63,952 nucleotides of DNA from UMGS1696 sp963642885 (GTDB lineage Bacteria > Bacillota > Clostridia > Oscillospirales > CAG-272), in NCBI GenBank assembly GCA_963642885.1, contig CAVIJI010000010.1, forward strand, positions 1-63,952, given 5' to 3'. The translations under genes were made by a program, and so were the position numbers. The notes below the pieces were generated by a model, which saw only the letters and a list, made by a program, of their open reading frames with translations, did not search any database and was not told the DNA's origin. Shown here piece by piece: positions 44,460-52,004 of the stretch (position 1 is its first letter; the number at the start of each line of letters is the position of its first letter).

Positions 44460-46491
44460 CGAAGGTAAAAAACGTACCCGCGAAGAACGGAAAAAGCTTA
44501 CAGTGCGTATTATAGCGATGATTCTTGCAATACTGATGGTTGGAAGTATGGCGTATTATACGATATATATTCTTGCTTCATCTGTAAGGGCAAGCGATAT
44601 TGATTCGGAAACATCTTCGGCTATCGACACATCCTCGCTCAAGGACAGCGAGGATGTTCTTGTTAGTGTCGGATTAATGTTCGGAGACAATATAACCACG
44701 GGCTTTCAGTGTGAAACGGATTACGGTTACACGATAGGTGAACAATATCTGTATGACGGTAAGGAATTTACGGAAATCTGGGATATAGATACAGAGGTTA
44801 TTTCCTGTACGGCGGACGCGAATCTTTCCGAAACTGATATGACATTTCTTGTCGCCGATGATGAAGATGACTGTGTGATAGGCGGATACCACATTGAAGT
44901 AGACTGCTCGGAATATGACAGAGAAGAGTTCGAAGAGCTTATAGACGATACGGAATACGACGTCGAAAAACTCGGATTATATGCAATTCCTTCGTATATT
45001 AATTCAGAATATATGCTCAGAATAGGTGCGTTCGCGGAATATGGGGAAGCGGATGAATATTTGTCCGATGTGGAAAACATCTTCGATGATGAAGATGTAT
45101 ATATCGTGTCGCCATCCGTTACCGCTGTTTCGGTGCTTGACCCATACGAAAATATAATTCTGTTCGAATACGATTGCGATGGAGAGAGTGAACTCGGACT
45201 TACGGCACATGAGGATGATGAAGGAAATACATATATCATGACGCCGGCAAGAAACGTATATGACGGTGTATTCTGCTTTAAGAGATACGACAACGGTGAG
45301 ACGGACGGGGTTTCGCTTATCAATATTATCCCGCTCGAGGCGTATGTCGCAGGAGTGTTGCCATATGAAACATCGAACTCGTGGCTGTTCGAAACGCTGA
45401 AGGCGTTTGCGGTAACAGTGCGTTCATTTACATTGACTCATTTGAACAGACATGGTCAATATGATTTCGACCTTTGTGCCACAACAGAGTGCCAGGTCTA
45501 TAAAGGCGCGGGAAGAATCAACGACAATGTCATGAACGCGGTACTGGAAACAAAAGGCGATGTCATGACATATGACGGGGCTATAGTTAACGCATATTAC
45601 TCATCATCAATGGGCGGTGTTACGGTAAGTGCAAAGGATGCATGGGGAAGCACAACAGAGTATCCGTATTTGAGCGCTGTTGAAACACCGTGGGAAAATT
45701 ACATGGTGCATAACAACGGATTTTGGATTAATGAGGTGTCACCGGAGGCACTCCTCGAGAGACTTCATCAAGCTGGCTATGATGAGCTTGAGGATGCAGT
45801 CGAAGATGTTGAAATCGTAGAGTTCGCAACCGATTCCACCTATGTAAAAACATTATGCGTAACCGACATTCACGGAACAAGCGTGAACATAACCACAACG
45901 GATAAGGTTCGTACATCACTTACTCCGTATGTGAAAAGCGCAAATTTCGTGGTAGGAAAAGGTGAGGTTGAATATACCGAAAACGTTATTGTGGATTATG
46001 TGGCACAGGAATATGACAGTGCATCCGATTATGATTTGGATTATGGATATACAAATATTGCGGACTGCTATGTGATGACAACGGATTCCGTCAGTACCAA
46101 TGACGGCGGAGCATCTGTAATTCTCACGGGAAACGATAAAATAATATACAATCGTAAAGATGTTTTCGTAATAACAAAACAGAACGCATCGGCTTTCCTC
46201 GGAGACGAGTATAAGAAATATGCCGAGGAAGATACATCGGAGGATGTCAGCCATAAGACCGAGGAAATATCCGATAAGTCAACAGATGAAATAAAATATA
46301 AAGTGGCTTATGCGGACGACAGTGATAATTTCATTTTTGTAGGAAAAGGCTGGGGACACGGTGTCGGAATGAGCCAATACGGTGCGCTCGATATGGCGGC
46401 ACTCGGATATAACTCAAATGAAATACTCGAGGCATATTTTAAAGATATCGAAATAGTAAACTATACACGGGTTGATAGCTTTTCTAACTGA
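44446..46491 (+). CDS. SpoIID/LytB domain protein with SPOR-like region
   Basis: The N-terminus is cytoplasmic and basic, then one membrane helix (about 20-45) and an extracytoplasmic part. Residues about 190-240 (MLRIGAFAEYGEADEYLSDVENIF) look like a SPOR peptidoglycan-binding domain. The SpoIID domain follows (PLEAYVAGVLPYETSNSW, KAFAVTVRSFTLTH, YYSSSMGG, and GKGWGHGVGMSQYGALDMA near the end). SpoIID cuts denuded glycan strands during engulfment; related LytB proteins modify autolysins. The start is uncertain: TTG 44446 or 44449 behind AGAGGTGA is likely, and GTG 44434 lies inside that site. It overlaps the preceding gene. Confidence 0.87.
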   Translation: MLKINEGKKRTREERKKLTVRIIAMILAILMVGSMAYYTIYILASSVRASDIDSETSSAIDTSSLKDSEDVLVSVGLMFGDNITTGFQCETDYGYTIGEQYLYDGKEFTEIWDIDTEVISCTADANLSETDMTFLVADDEDDCVIGGYHIEVDCSEYDREEFEELIDDTEYDVEKLGLYAIPSYINSEYMLRIGAFAEYGEADEYLSDVENIFDDEDVYIVSPSVTAVSVLDPYENIILFEYDCDGESELGLTAHEDDEGNTYIMTPARNVYDGVFCFKRYDNGETDGVSLINIIPLEAYVAGVLPYETSNSWLFETLKAFAVTVRSFTLTHLNRHGQYDFDLCATTECQVYKGAGRINDNVMNAVLETKGDVMTYDGAIVNAYYSSSMGGVTVSAKDAWGSTTEYPYLSAVETPWENYMVHNNGFWINEVSPEALLERLHQAGYDELEDAVEDVEIVEFATDSTYVKTLCVTDIHGTSVNITTTDKVRTSLTPYVKSANFVVGKGEVEYTENVIVDYVAQEYDSASDYDLDYGYTNIADCYVMTTDSVSTNDGGASVILTGNDKIIYNRKDVFVITKQNASAFLGDEYKKYAEEDTSEDVSHKTEEISDKSTDEIKYKVAYADDSDNFIFVGKGWGHGVGMSQYGALDMAALGYNSNEILEAYFKDIEIVNYTRVDSFSN

Positions 46492-46535
46492 AAAAAACAG
46501 ATGGTACACATCGTATGTACCATCTGTTTTTTTAA
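46491..46535. terminator. Bidirectional terminator between convergent genes
   Basis: AACAGATGGTACA (46496-46508) pairs perfectly with TGTACCATCTGTT (46516-46528), with A residues before and T residues after. It can stop transcripts from both sides. Confidence 0.93.
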
Positions 46536-46579
46536 TACACTTTTTTTCGGAATCGAATCAATACGGCTTCCGCGTCGGC

Positions 46580-46828
46580 TTAAATACCGAGAGCTTCGTA
46601 GATTGCTCTTGAAAGTTGATCCGCACATGATGTAGAACGGGGACCGCAGGTATTGCCCTTTAAAATATCGGCTATTTCCTTGGCATTCTTTCCGTTACAT
46701 AGTTTTGAAATAGCTTTAAGGTTTCCGTTGCATCCGCCTGTGAAGGCGATATTTGTTATTATACCGTCTTCGATATCAAAGTCGATTTTAGAAGAACAAG
46801 TTCCGTTTGTTTTGTATGAGTATTTCAT
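46580..46828 (-). CDS. TSCPD domain protein (TIGR03905 type)
   Basis: The 82-residue protein is a single TSCPD domain: it has FTGGCNGNLKAISKLCNG in the middle and CGPRSTSCADQLSRAI near the end, with cysteines that could bind zinc. Larger relatives are the C-terminal part of vitamin B12-dependent ribonucleotide reductase, where the domain has a structural role. The stand-alone form is widespread in Clostridia without known function. The start has TAAAAAAAGGATAC before the ATG. It stands last in a leftward unit closed by the bidirectional terminator. Confidence 0.88.
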   Translation of the reverse strand: MKYSYKTNGTCSSKIDFDIEDGIITNIAFTGGCNGNLKAISKLCNGKNAKEIADILKGNTCGPRSTSCADQLSRAIYEALGI

Positions 46829-46857
46829 GACTGACCGTATCCTTTTTTTAGTATTGT

Positions 46858-47820
46858 TTATCTGGTTTCTTCGGGCACCGATTCGGAATCGGATGTGGAT
46901 CTGTAGATGGAAATATCCGATGAATCCGTGTGAATACTGATTTCACCGCGCGAGGATTCAACATTGGTTTGTGTGTAGGGGCTCATTACCTCTGAGCCGT
47001 CAAGTGTGATTTTTCCCGATGTCGACACGAGATCCAAAGTCAAACCGTCGAGCTGGCTGATAGTCCCGAGCGAGATTGCACCGCTCTCCGATTTTATAAC
47101 CGCATTTCCCGCACAGCGGAATTTATCCGCATTCAGGTTAAGCTCCTTCGCATTGATGTTAATATATTGTATCAATGCGGTCGAAAGCTTTAAATCCACC
47201 TTTTCCGCGGGAGAATCGCTTTCGGATGAGTTGATATTGAATGTTGATGAGGTACGTACCACATTACCGTCTATAACGGCATTTTGTGTGGTAATATTGT
47301 AGTCTGTTCCCGTTGTCATATTCGAAATGTTTAAAACAAGGTCATTCGATTTAATGTCGAATATTTTGATTTCCTTGTCGTTTGAAAGATATACGTTTAT
47401 AACCTTGTCTTTGCTTTCGTCAACGGTGTTGTTGAAGTTGAAAATATAACGCATACCCTTAAAGGAGAATCCGTTTTCCCAAAACTTGAGCATGGATTTA
47501 ATGTCGGGGATTTCATCAAAGCTCAAAACGCGATTGGCGTTTGAGAGGGAATAATAGTTTTCCTTGAAATTAACGAATTCAATATAAGATTTATCCTGAC
47601 GTCCGTAGATGTTTATCTGAACCTTAGACGCGATGAGCTCTATTTTCGATATCTCCGAATCGGTAAGGTCTACGGTAGTTACGAGATCGGAACCTCTGTC
47701 CTCTGAAAAAAGGAATTCGCCGTTTGCTTTAGCCATATTTTGAGCTATAAAACAAGACACAAGTCCGACTACAATCAACAGGACTGCTATAACAAGTGAT
47801 ATTATCGATGCAGGTCTCAC
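46858..47820 (-). CDS. Membrane-anchored DUF4097 beta-repeat protein
   Basis: The 320 residues have one N-terminal membrane helix (about 5-27), followed by an all-beta region with repeated short strands (NISNMTTGTDYNITTQNAV, LNADKFRCAGNAVIKSESGAISL, DLVSTSGKITLDGS). This is the DUF4097/adhesin-like right-handed beta pattern. It follows a DUF1700 gene with a 4-bp overlap, the usual order in Firmicutes, where a PadR regulator often leads the operon and the unit responds to envelope stress. No PadR gene is seen here. Confidence 0.8.
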   Translation of the reverse strand: MRPASIISLVIAVLLIVVGLVSCFIAQNMAKANGEFLFSEDRGSDLVTTVDLTDSEISKIELIASKVQINIYGRQDKSYIEFVNFKENYYSLSNANRVLSFDEIPDIKSMLKFWENGFSFKGMRYIFNFNNTVDESKDKVINVYLSNDKEIKIFDIKSNDLVLNISNMTTGTDYNITTQNAVIDGNVVRTSSTFNINSSESDSPAEKVDLKLSTALIQYININAKELNLNADKFRCAGNAVIKSESGAISLGTISQLDGLTLDLVSTSGKITLDGSEVMSPYTQTNVESSRGEISIHTDSSDISIYRSTSDSESVPEETR

Positions 47821-48611
47821 AGCTTATAACACTCCCTTCTGACATGTAAAAACAAATCCTTGATTTTTCCGCATACAATTCCCAATAGATTGCCTACAAG
47901 AGTTATCAACCACGGGAAGAATCTTATTGACAAGTTGTATATCAAAACAGATACGAATAAAGCTCCTCCCGCTACCATAACACCTAATCCTATTTCGTAT
48001 ATTCCGGCTGCGGGGAACGTGAACAGCTGCGTTATACCGAAAATTATGCCGACAAGCGATATACCGGCACCTGCGGCAACTACGGCTATCAGCGCCACGA
48101 TTCCTGCTACGATAAGTCCCGCAAGTGCCGCGAATAAAACAACGAATACGCCGAATATCACGGTTGCTATACCAAGCGTAATGGGTAAGGTGATAAACAA
48201 GCCTACCCAGAATACAAGCATGGCTTTGACTGAAGGGGAGTGGTCGGGCGAGTATTCGAAATAATCCTCGTCGGATTCTTTCGAGGGTGTATTGTGTTTC
48301 TGATTCTGTTTTACCTGAGGCTTTAACGCCGTACTTTTCGCTGTCGTTTTTTCCGGCGGAGCTGCAATGGGAGGAATCGGCTGAACAGACGAATTTATAT
48401 TTTGAGTATTTCTGCCCTTAGTCAGAATAACGGAAATACTGTCTGCGAGCTGTTCTACTTCTTCCGAGGAACGTATGGCACTGATTTCGGACAGGTCATC
48501 GTTTGTGAAAGAACGGCTCAGGTTTGAAACATGCTTTGCCGCTGTTTCGTCCGGAATCCCTCTTGCGACAAGAGCCTTCTTCAGTTCATTCATGAAGATG
48601 TTTAATTCCAT
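47817..48611 (-). CDS. DUF1700 (HAAS domain) membrane protein
   Basis: The N-terminus (about 1-65; MNELKKALVARGIPDETAAKHVSNLSRSF) is the short helical DUF1700/HAAS domain, thought to sense or bind partners. A low-complexity linker rich in Pro, Lys and Ser follows. Then come about four hydrophobic segments (about 125-240) with many Ala, Gly, Ile and Val. It would sit in the membrane together with the DUF4097 product. GAGGTGAGAT stands just before the ATG. The gene is divergent from trmB across a 137-bp space. Confidence 0.8.
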   Translation of the reverse strand: MELNIFMNELKKALVARGIPDETAAKHVSNLSRSFTNDDLSEISAIRSSEEVEQLADSISVILTKGRNTQNINSSVQPIPPIAAPPEKTTAKSTALKPQVKQNQKHNTPSKESDEDYFEYSPDHSPSVKAMLVFWVGLFITLPITLGIATVIFGVFVVLFAALAGLIVAGIVALIAVVAAGAGISLVGIIFGITQLFTFPAAGIYEIGLGVMVAGGALFVSVLIYNLSIRFFPWLITLVGNLLGIVCGKIKDLFLHVRRECYKL

Positions 48612-48748
48612 TATCTCACCTCTCTTTTTATATGGTTATTATAGATTTTTATTCAATATTATGATATAATGGTAAGCAGTCGAAAGTCAAAGGAACAAGT
48701 AAAAATAGTATCACCTATATTCTATCAAAAAACGGAGTAATAATCAAT

Positions 48749-49489
48749 ATGCGAATGAGAAAAAAACGTCATGGAAATGAAAGACTTCTTACTTTGTCGT
48801 CTTTATTGTATCCATTTACGGAAAATGAGTGGGTTTCTTCCGAAAGTGTCTTCGAAAACGATGCCCCGTTGTATCTTGAAGTGGGATGCGGAAAGGGAGA
48901 ATTCATAACACTGCTGTCAGCGCGTGAAATAAACAATAACTATATTGCTCTGGAAAGAATATCGGATGTAGCCGTATGTGCAATAGAAAAATACGCTCGC
49001 AGCAGAGGACTCGGAGCACTCGGTGCCAACGGAGGATGGCTCACAGCTGACGGAGTATTGTATAAAAACGGAGAAGTATACGACATCCCGCAAGAAGATA
49101 AGGGTAATGTACGCTTTATTGTCGGTGAAGCGGGTGACGTTGTATCCGCCATGCCGGATAACATTCTTAACGGAATTATTGCGAATTTCAGTGATCCGTG
49201 GGCACGCAAATGCAATTATGAAAAGAGAAGACTGACTCATCCGGCTTTTCTAGAAAATTACAGAAGAGTATTAAAAAAAGACGGTATTTTTTCGTTTAAG
49301 ACCGATAATGAAACTCTTTTCGATTATACGGCAGAAGTTCTTCCGCAAAGCGGATTCGAGATTGTGTATGCTACACGTGATTTGCACAATTCGGAAAGAG
49401 CGGAAGGAAATATTATAACCGAGTATGAACGCAATTTCACCGAAAAGGGCGTTCCGATTAAAATGCTCGAGGCAAGACCGGTTAAATAA
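48749..49489 (+). CDS. trmB: tRNA (guanine-N7-)-methyltransferase
   Basis: TrmB methylates G46 in the variable loop of tRNA. The 246 residues contain the SAM site LEVGCGKGEFI (about 42-52), the target-site stretch NFSDPWARKCNYEKRRLTHPAFL (usually NFSDPWPKKRH...) and the C-terminal TDNETLFDYT and TEYERNF. Between the second and third SAM-fold strands lies an extra stretch of about 20 residues (GANGGWLTADGVLYKNGEVY) not present in Bacillus TrmB. GGAG lies 11 bases before the ATG. Confidence 0.93.
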   Translation: MRMRKKRHGNERLLTLSSLLYPFTENEWVSSESVFENDAPLYLEVGCGKGEFITLLSAREINNNYIALERISDVAVCAIEKYARSRGLGALGANGGWLTADGVLYKNGEVYDIPQEDKGNVRFIVGEAGDVVSAMPDNILNGIIANFSDPWARKCNYEKRRLTHPAFLENYRRVLKKDGIFSFKTDNETLFDYTAEVLPQSGFEIVYATRDLHNSERAEGNIITEYERNFTEKGVPIKMLEARPVK

Positions 49490-49492
49490 GCA

Positions 49493-49567
49493 TAAAAAAA
49501 CACTTGACAGACAAATCGACAAGTGCTATAATAAAAAGTATTGACAAACGAGCGTAAACAAAAACCT
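49493..49567 (-). ncRNA. Candidate small RNA antisense to the trmB-DUF6323 spacer
   Basis: A minus-strand promoter (TTGACA 49597-49602, TATACT 49574-49579, 17-bp spacer) points left. About 45 bases further on a hairpin CACTTG/CAAGTG is followed by seven T residues, an intrinsic terminator that has no gene to serve on that strand. The two together predict an RNA of about 75 bases. No known family is recognised. The hairpin could instead be just the symmetric flank of the plus-strand promoter. Confidence 0.35.
49504..49532 (+). promoter_or_regulatory. Consensus promoter of the DUF6323/DUF6179 pair, inside an inverted repeat
   Basis: TTGACA (49504-49509) and TATAAT (49527-49532) are perfect with 17 bp between. 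CACTTG (49501-49506) and CAAGTG (49520-49525) are an inverted repeat that overlaps the -35 box and spacer, which could be an operator. The predicted leader is about 120 bases long and AT-rich. Confidence 0.8.
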
Positions 49568-49573
49568 AATTAT

Positions 49574-49597
49574 AGTATAGCATATTATTTGTTCGTT
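49574..49597 (-). promoter_or_regulatory. Minus-strand promoter facing trmB
   Basis: On the minus strand TTGACA (49597-49602) and TATACT (49574-49579) are 17 bp apart. Its start point (about 49567) lies opposite the plus-strand promoter, so the two transcripts face each other. The ATTGACAA at 49540 and TTGTCAAT at 49596-49603 are the arms of a wide inverted repeat. Confidence 0.5.
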
Positions 49598-49659
49598 GTC
49601 AATGCCAATCGGCTGATTTTTCGGAAATTTTTAATGTATTCAGGAAGTGTAATAGTATA

Positions 49660-50397
49660 ATGAATGGATTGATATCACTTGAGAATATTTCGCTCAGACC
49701 TGTTTCAAAAGAAATACTGGCATTAAACGAAGTTTCATCGAAGTACGGTCTTGTTTTGACTGAAGAAGAAGCAAAGGAATTATCAGATACACGAAACAGA
49801 TCTATTACGGAAAACGATCGTGTCGAAATAGGTTCGGGAGCTGTTACAAAGATAATAGAGAAATTTTGCACATCCAGATATGTGACAAAGGAGAATTATA
49901 CATATCTGCTGAACGAACTGACATATTTGTTTTACTATATAAAAACGGAAACGGATGATAAAATCAGTGATACGCAGCTTATCGATGAACTGTTCGAACG
50001 CTTTGAACTGTACTGTCGCGGAAGTGTCGACACTCTTATAAGCAGAGAAGTCGAAAGAATCATTCGTAAGGTAAATAGCGGAGAAAATTACGTAAAGTGG
50101 TACGCAGACAGAGACGAATTGAATCTTAAACCCGGTACGGGATCACGTGAGACACCCGAAAACTTTGTGCGCGAGGAATACGGGGATGATTATTTCGAAA
50201 GTACAGACAGCGACGGCCTTGCGGACCATGACAGATATGAGGATGACTTTGAAGATGAGGATACGCAGATAGATGAGCTTGACGCATTTGACGAATTTCT
50301 CGACAGCGAGGCGGTAATGCAGAGCGAGAACAATCCTAATCCCGATGCCGCCCACGAATATACGGACGATGATGAGGAGTGTGAAGACGATGACTGA
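49660..50397 (+). CDS. DUF6323 family protein
   Basis: The 245-residue protein is soluble, without signal peptide. Residues about 1-150 form a helical domain with ALNEVSSKYGLVLTEEEAKEL, RVEIGSGAVTKIIEKFCTS and YLFYYIKTETDDKISDTQLIDELFERFELYCRGS, which fits the Clostridia family DUF6323 as I remember it. The last 90 residues are very acidic (for example DFEDEDTQIDELDAFDEF and ending DDDEECEDDD). Its function is unknown. It overlaps the DUF6179 gene by 8 bp, the same pairing known in related genomes, so the products probably work together. Confidence 0.75.
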   Translation: MNGLISLENISLRPVSKEILALNEVSSKYGLVLTEEEAKELSDTRNRSITENDRVEIGSGAVTKIIEKFCTSRYVTKENYTYLLNELTYLFYYIKTETDDKISDTQLIDELFERFELYCRGSVDTLISREVERIIRKVNSGENYVKWYADRDELNLKPGTGSRETPENFVREEYGDDYFESTDSDGLADHDRYEDDFEDEDTQIDELDAFDEFLDSEAVMQSENNPNPDAAHEYTDDDEECEDDD

Positions 50398-51037
50398 TAT
50401 TACACTGTACAGCAGACTGAATTGTGACAATATTTCACGCTCCGATTACATAAACACTCTTATACCCGAGGCGTTGAGGGTAGGGTTGGTTAACGACGGC
50501 GATGTAGACAGAATCAGAAACGATTTAATGACCGCTTTAGCCGAAGTGATAGGGTATTATACGAAGCAGGAATCATCATCCGTGAAATCGGACACCGCAA
50601 CCGAGCTTTCGGAATCGATGGTGTATAATATCGATACATATTTGCTTTCTCTCGGAGACGATAAAGCCGCACTTTCGGAATTGCTTGACAGAAGAATGAT
50701 TGAGCTTTACGGAAAGGGTTATATTATTAATTCGAAGTTTTATGAGAAAGCGAAAATTTTATACGGTAAAGCAAGATATTCGAGACTGAAAAACGGAAGC
50801 GAAGAATACAATAAAACGCTCGACAAGTACTTCAGGTATTATTTAACAAATTACTCACCTAAGTTTTCCGCTCACAATAAAATTTATCTGTCATTGAGAG
50901 AATATGACCTGAACGGAGTTTACCATATAAACGAAGCGGTCGATGTGCTGAACAGAATCCTCGAAATCAATCACGGCCCGAAGGCGGATTATGTAATAAA
51001 CTCGTCTGAAAGCATAAAAATCGAAACAGATGAATAA
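50390..51037 (+). CDS. DUF6179 family protein
   Basis: The product, about 215 residues, has the helical signatures remembered for DUF6179: YINTLIPEALRVGLVNDGDVDRIRNDL, GYYTKQESSSVKSDTATELSESMVYNIDTYLLSL, and near the end KYFRYYLTNYSPKFSAHN. It is soluble. The longer frame begins at 50345, but GAGGAGTGTG upstream of ATG 50390 decides the start. The biological role is unknown. A strong promoter for nfnA follows 40 bp after the stop. Confidence 0.75.
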   Translation: MTDITLYSRLNCDNISRSDYINTLIPEALRVGLVNDGDVDRIRNDLMTALAEVIGYYTKQESSSVKSDTATELSESMVYNIDTYLLSLGDDKAALSELLDRRMIELYGKGYIINSKFYEKAKILYGKARYSRLKNGSEEYNKTLDKYFRYYLTNYSPKFSAHNKIYLSLREYDLNGVYHINEAVDVLNRILEINHGPKADYVINSSESIKIETDE

Positions 51038-51076
51038 ATAAACATCGAAAAATACAATTTATTTTTCTTATTCCGA

Positions 51077-51105
51077 TTTACAACAGAAAGATATTATGAT
51101 ATAAT
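51077..51105 (+). promoter_or_regulatory. Promoter of nfnAB
   Basis: TTTACA (51077-51082) and TATAAT (51100-51105) are 17 bp apart, 42 bases before the start codon. Confidence 0.68.
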
Positions 51106-51147
51106 ACCCCTATAACAAATTACGACTCATAATAAAGAGGTCATATT

Positions 51148-51993
51148 ATGTATGAGATAACAGAAAAAAAGGTACTCAATCCTACGGTAATTAAAATGAA
51201 TATAAATGCACCGTTGGTTGCCAAAAAAGCACAAGCGGGACAGTTTATAATTTTACGTGTAGATAAAGACGGAGAGAGAATTCCGCTTACGGTTGCCGAC
51301 TGCGACAGAGAAAAGGGAACGGTAACCATAATTTTCCAAAAGGTCGGAGCGACCACGGATAAGCTTGCCGAGCTGAATGAGGGCGACTTCATAGCGGATT
51401 TCGCAGGCCCGCTCGGAAAAGCTACCGAGGTTGAAGGATTGAAAAAGGTCGCCGTAATCGGCGGCGGCGTTGGATGTGCAATTGCTTATCCCGTTGCGAA
51501 AAAGCTGCATGAAAACGGATGCGAGGTTCATTCGGTAGTAGGATTCAGAAACCATGATCTTGTTATATTGGAGGATGAATTCAAGGGTGTTTCGGATAAG
51601 TTTGTTGTAATGACCGATGACGGCTCGTATGGGGAAAAGGGTGTTGTAACAAACGCACTTAAGGCACTGATTGACTCAGGTGAAAAATACGATGAAGTTA
51701 TTGCTATCGGTCCCGTAATAATGATGAAGTTTGTCGCACAGTTAACCAAAGAATACGGGATTAAGACCTTGGTCAGCATGAATCCCATTATGATTGACGG
51801 AACGGGAATGTGCGGCGGATGCAGACTTACCGTAGGCGGTAAAACGAAATTCGCATGTGTAGACGGACCCGAATTTGACGGACATGAGGTTGATTTCGAC
51901 GAAGCACTTAAGAGAGGTTCCATGTACAGGGATTTCGAAAAGCATGCGCGTGAAAACAACTGCAACCTTTTTAAACAACAGACGAATAACTGA
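51148..51993 (+). CDS. nfnA: NADH-dependent reduced ferredoxin:NADP+ oxidoreductase subunit A
   Basis: NfnA holds FAD and a 2Fe-2S cluster and binds NAD in the electron-bifurcating NfnAB complex, which links NADH, NADPH and ferredoxin in anaerobes. The 281 residues have a flavin domain (about 1-95), an NAD domain (AVIGGGVGCAIAYPVAKKL near 108) and, at the end, the cluster motif MCGGCRLTVGGKTKFACVDG with Cys222, Cys225 and Cys237. Asp217 lies at the place where an aspartate ligand has been described in this family. AAGAGG precedes the start, and nfnB follows after 11 bp. Confidence 0.93.
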   Translation: MYEITEKKVLNPTVIKMNINAPLVAKKAQAGQFIILRVDKDGERIPLTVADCDREKGTVTIIFQKVGATTDKLAELNEGDFIADFAGPLGKATEVEGLKKVAVIGGGVGCAIAYPVAKKLHENGCEVHSVVGFRNHDLVILEDEFKGVSDKFVVMTDDGSYGEKGVVTNALKALIDSGEKYDEVIAIGPVIMMKFVAQLTKEYGIKTLVSMNPIMIDGTGMCGGCRLTVGGKTKFACVDGPEFDGHEVDFDEALKRGSMYRDFEKHARENNCNLFKQQTNN

Positions 51994-52004
51994 GGAGATA
52001 ACCT

